Below are positions 62,641 to 64,000 of a DNA stretch of 64,000 bases, one piece after another. Source of the DNA: an uncultured Hyphomicrobiales bacterium (GTDB taxonomy: Bacteria; Pseudomonadota; Alphaproteobacteria; Rhizobiales; Rhizobiaceae); assembly GCA_943908365.1 (NCBI GenBank), contig CALTTH010000004.1, positions 1 through 64,000 of the forward strand, given 5' to 3'. The notes beneath the pieces were generated by a model, which was not told the origin of the DNA, made no database searches, and saw only the letters and a list, made by a program, of their open reading frames with translations. Numbering within the stretch: position 1 is the stretch's first letter; each line of letters begins with the position of its first letter. The translations under genes were made by a program, and so were the position numbers.

Positions 62641-64000
62641 AAATTCCTTGACGATAACGCCCGCAAAACGTTCCATCCTTCCTGCTCTCGCCCTAGGCTT
62701 AGCCTGCATCCTCTCATTCGTCTTGCTACTGTCACTTCGCCCTCATGTTACGGGCGACGCTTCAATTGCGGGGCCGCTGGATGATATCCTGTTGTGGAAC
62801 AGCCTCCTCCCCCGCGCGGCAGTCGCCGTGATTGCAGGTGCGGCGCTCGGCCTCGCCGGTGCTCTTCTTCAACGCGTGTTACGCAACCCGATCGCGGATG
62901 CTTCTACGCTCGGTATCGCATCCGGCGCTCAACTTGCGCTGACGTTGGCTTTAAGTTTTTCACCGGTGGTGGCAGGCGTTTCGCGTGAATTGATCGCCTT
63001 TGCGGGCGGCCTTTTAGCGGTAATAATTGTGTTGGCCCTGAGTTGGAGGCGCGGGCTCGATCCGGTCACGGTTGCCGTTTCAGGAATGATTGTCGGTCTT
63101 ATCACCGCCTCGCTCAGCGTGACGCTGATCCTGGCACGTGGCGAATACGCCTTGTCGATCAACATATGGGGCGCAGGCGCGCTCAATCAGCAGGATTGGA
63201 GCGTTGCTCTTTCGCTGGCACCTCGGCTATTTGCGGGAATCCTCTTGGCTTGGCTTCTCACAAGACCGCTGACCGTCCTCGCATTGGACGATGCAAGCGC
63301 TCGAAGCCTCGGTGTCGCTTTGTTATGGGTCCGGCTCGCCATCCTCGTTCTCAGCGTCTGGCTCTCCGCCTCGGTGACGGCCGCAGTCGGAATTATCGGC
63401 TTTTTGGGACTTGCAGCCCCAGCTACCGCCAGGATTTGCGGCGCGCGTACCACGGGTCAGCTCATCATGGCGGCCCCTTTGACGGGAGCCGCCATCCTCT
63501 TTATCGGCGACTGCCTGACGCAAATCCTGGGACCGGGCTTTTCCGATCTCGCGCCGACGGGTGCCGCTATTGCTCTACTTGGAGGACCACTGCTGCTGGT
63601 TCTTCTGCCACGGGTTCACGGTGTCTCCACCGCGACCCAGACTGGAAGTGCTGTCGCTAGACCTCTCCGGAGACCGGCCACCATGCTCTGCATTATGGCA
63701 GTCGGTGTGATACTCGTCCTCGCTCTCGCGCTAACCGTCAGTCCGACATTGGATGGCTGGGGTGTGGCGACGGGTTCACTGCTTTTCGATCTTCTACCGT
63801 TTCGCCTGCCACGCATACTTACCGCGGGTGGTGCTGGCGCCATGCTTGGCGCAGCTGGCTTCGTCATTCAGCGGGTGACCGGAAACCCGATCGCAAGCCC
63901 GGAGGTCCTTGGGGTTTCAAGCGGGGGTGGAGCTGGATTGACGCTCGCCCTTCTTTTCACCGGTATCCCATCGGGCTTCGTTATGCTTATCAGCACCGCC
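62624..64000 (+). CDS. fhuB: Ferric-siderophore permease FhuB, C-terminal part beyond the window
   Basis: It starts with GTG at 62624 (AAGGG upstream), inside the end of the binding-protein gene, and is open to the right edge, 459 codons so far. It is a BtuC/FhuB-family permease. A first complete half contains NPIADASTLGIASGAQLALT, WGAGALNQQDW and IGFLGLAAPATARICG; a second half starts after about residue 340 with FRLPRILTAGGAGAMLGAAG and TGNPIASPEVLGVSSGGGAG. This is the double-length FhuB architecture (about 660 residues), in which one chain replaces the usual permease dimer. The remaining ~200 residues are not in the window. Confidence 0.88.
   Translation, partial: MSESAENSLTITPAKRSILPALALGLACILSFVLLLSLRPHVTGDASIAGPLDDILLWNSLLPRAAVAVIAGAALGLAGALLQRVLRNPIADASTLGIASGAQLALTLALSFSPVVAGVSRELIAFAGGLLAVIIVLALSWRRGLDPVTVAVSGMIVGLITASLSVTLILARGEYALSINIWGAGALNQQDWSVALSLAPRLFAGILLAWLLTRPLTVLALDDASARSLGVALLWVRLAILVLSVWLSASVTAAVGIIGFLGLAAPATARICGARTTGQLIMAAPLTGAAILFIGDCLTQILGPGFSDLAPTGAAIALLGGPLLLVLLPRVHGVSTATQTGSAVARPLRRPATMLCIMAVGVILVLALALTVSPTLDGWGVATGSLLFDLLPFRLPRILTAGGAGAMLGAAGFVIQRVTGNPIASPEVLGVSSGGGAGLTLALLFTGIPSGFVMLISTA

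Noticed and set aside
1..64000. CRISPR arrays, tRNA/rRNA genes, insertion sequences, prophage
   Set aside because: No regular spaced repeats, no cloverleaf or rRNA sequence and no transposase or phage gene were recognised when reading through.

Overview
The window looks like a chromosomal or large-replicon segment from an alphaproteobacterium of the Rhizobiaceae (Agrobacterium/Rhizobium type). This rests on the pca operon with its divergent LysR gene pcaQ, the style of the Dpp-like and Pro-like ABC operons, the two-protein-plus-miniprotein cyanide-insensitive oxidase, and short palindromic intergenic repeats. I saw no rRNA, tRNA, CRISPR array, transposase or prophage gene.

Positions 1-14.2 kb form a plant-phenolic catabolic block. 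At the left edge are the start of a hydroxycinnamoyl-CoA hydratase/lyase and a vanillin dehydrogenase, with a divergent MarR repressor that has two tandem operator-like repeats, followed by an aromatic-acid MFS carrier. Next come quiC (3-dehydroshikimate dehydratase), a TetR regulator, aroQ, aroE and an amino-acid-type ABC transporter. Two genes of that transporter are fused out of frame by a deletion. Then comes pcaDC-pcaH-pcaG-pcaB with divergent pcaQ. Ferulate-type acids and quinate/shikimate therefore both feed protocatechuate and then 3-oxoadipate. A near-identical operator-like sequence lies at the quiC/tetR promoter and upstream of the ABC-aroE-aroQ operon, suggesting one TetR regulon.

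Positions 14.7-20.4 kb carry a CioAB-type bd oxidase with a 34-residue partner, an HxlR regulator divergent from a PRISE-like reductase, and two small stress or envelope proteins. Positions 20.5-28.6 kb hold the most unusual locus: four co-directional glycosyltransferase genes. The third is a 1080-residue GT4 + Gfo/Idh/MocA + MDR-reductase fusion and the fourth a GT4 + clan GH-A glycoside hydrolase fusion. I cannot name the product; it looks like an undescribed glycan or glycoside pathway.

Positions 29-36.5 kb contain a cold-shock protein, a YihY/BrkB membrane protein, a small orphan protein, a CHASE3 adenylate cyclase divergent from a duplicated-PAS diguanylate cyclase, and a UvrD-type helicase. 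Positions 36.5-49.2 kb are a ten-gene minus-strand operon: a dipeptide-type ABC transporter, two class III PLP enzymes, an amidase, an APH-like kinase, an M20 amidohydrolase and a GntR regulator. It fits uptake and catabolism of an amide- or carbamoyl-substituted amino compound, with a kinase/phospho-lyase step. A perfect 16-bp palindrome lies in front of it.

Positions 49.4-64 kb contain a GhrA-like hydroxyacid dehydrogenase, an SDR, an HD-GYP phosphodiesterase, a small XRE regulator, proVWX-type osmoprotectant uptake, and a hydroxamate-siderophore locus (ATPase divergent from AraC regulator, TonB receptor, binding protein and FhuB permease). The FhuB gene runs off the right edge.
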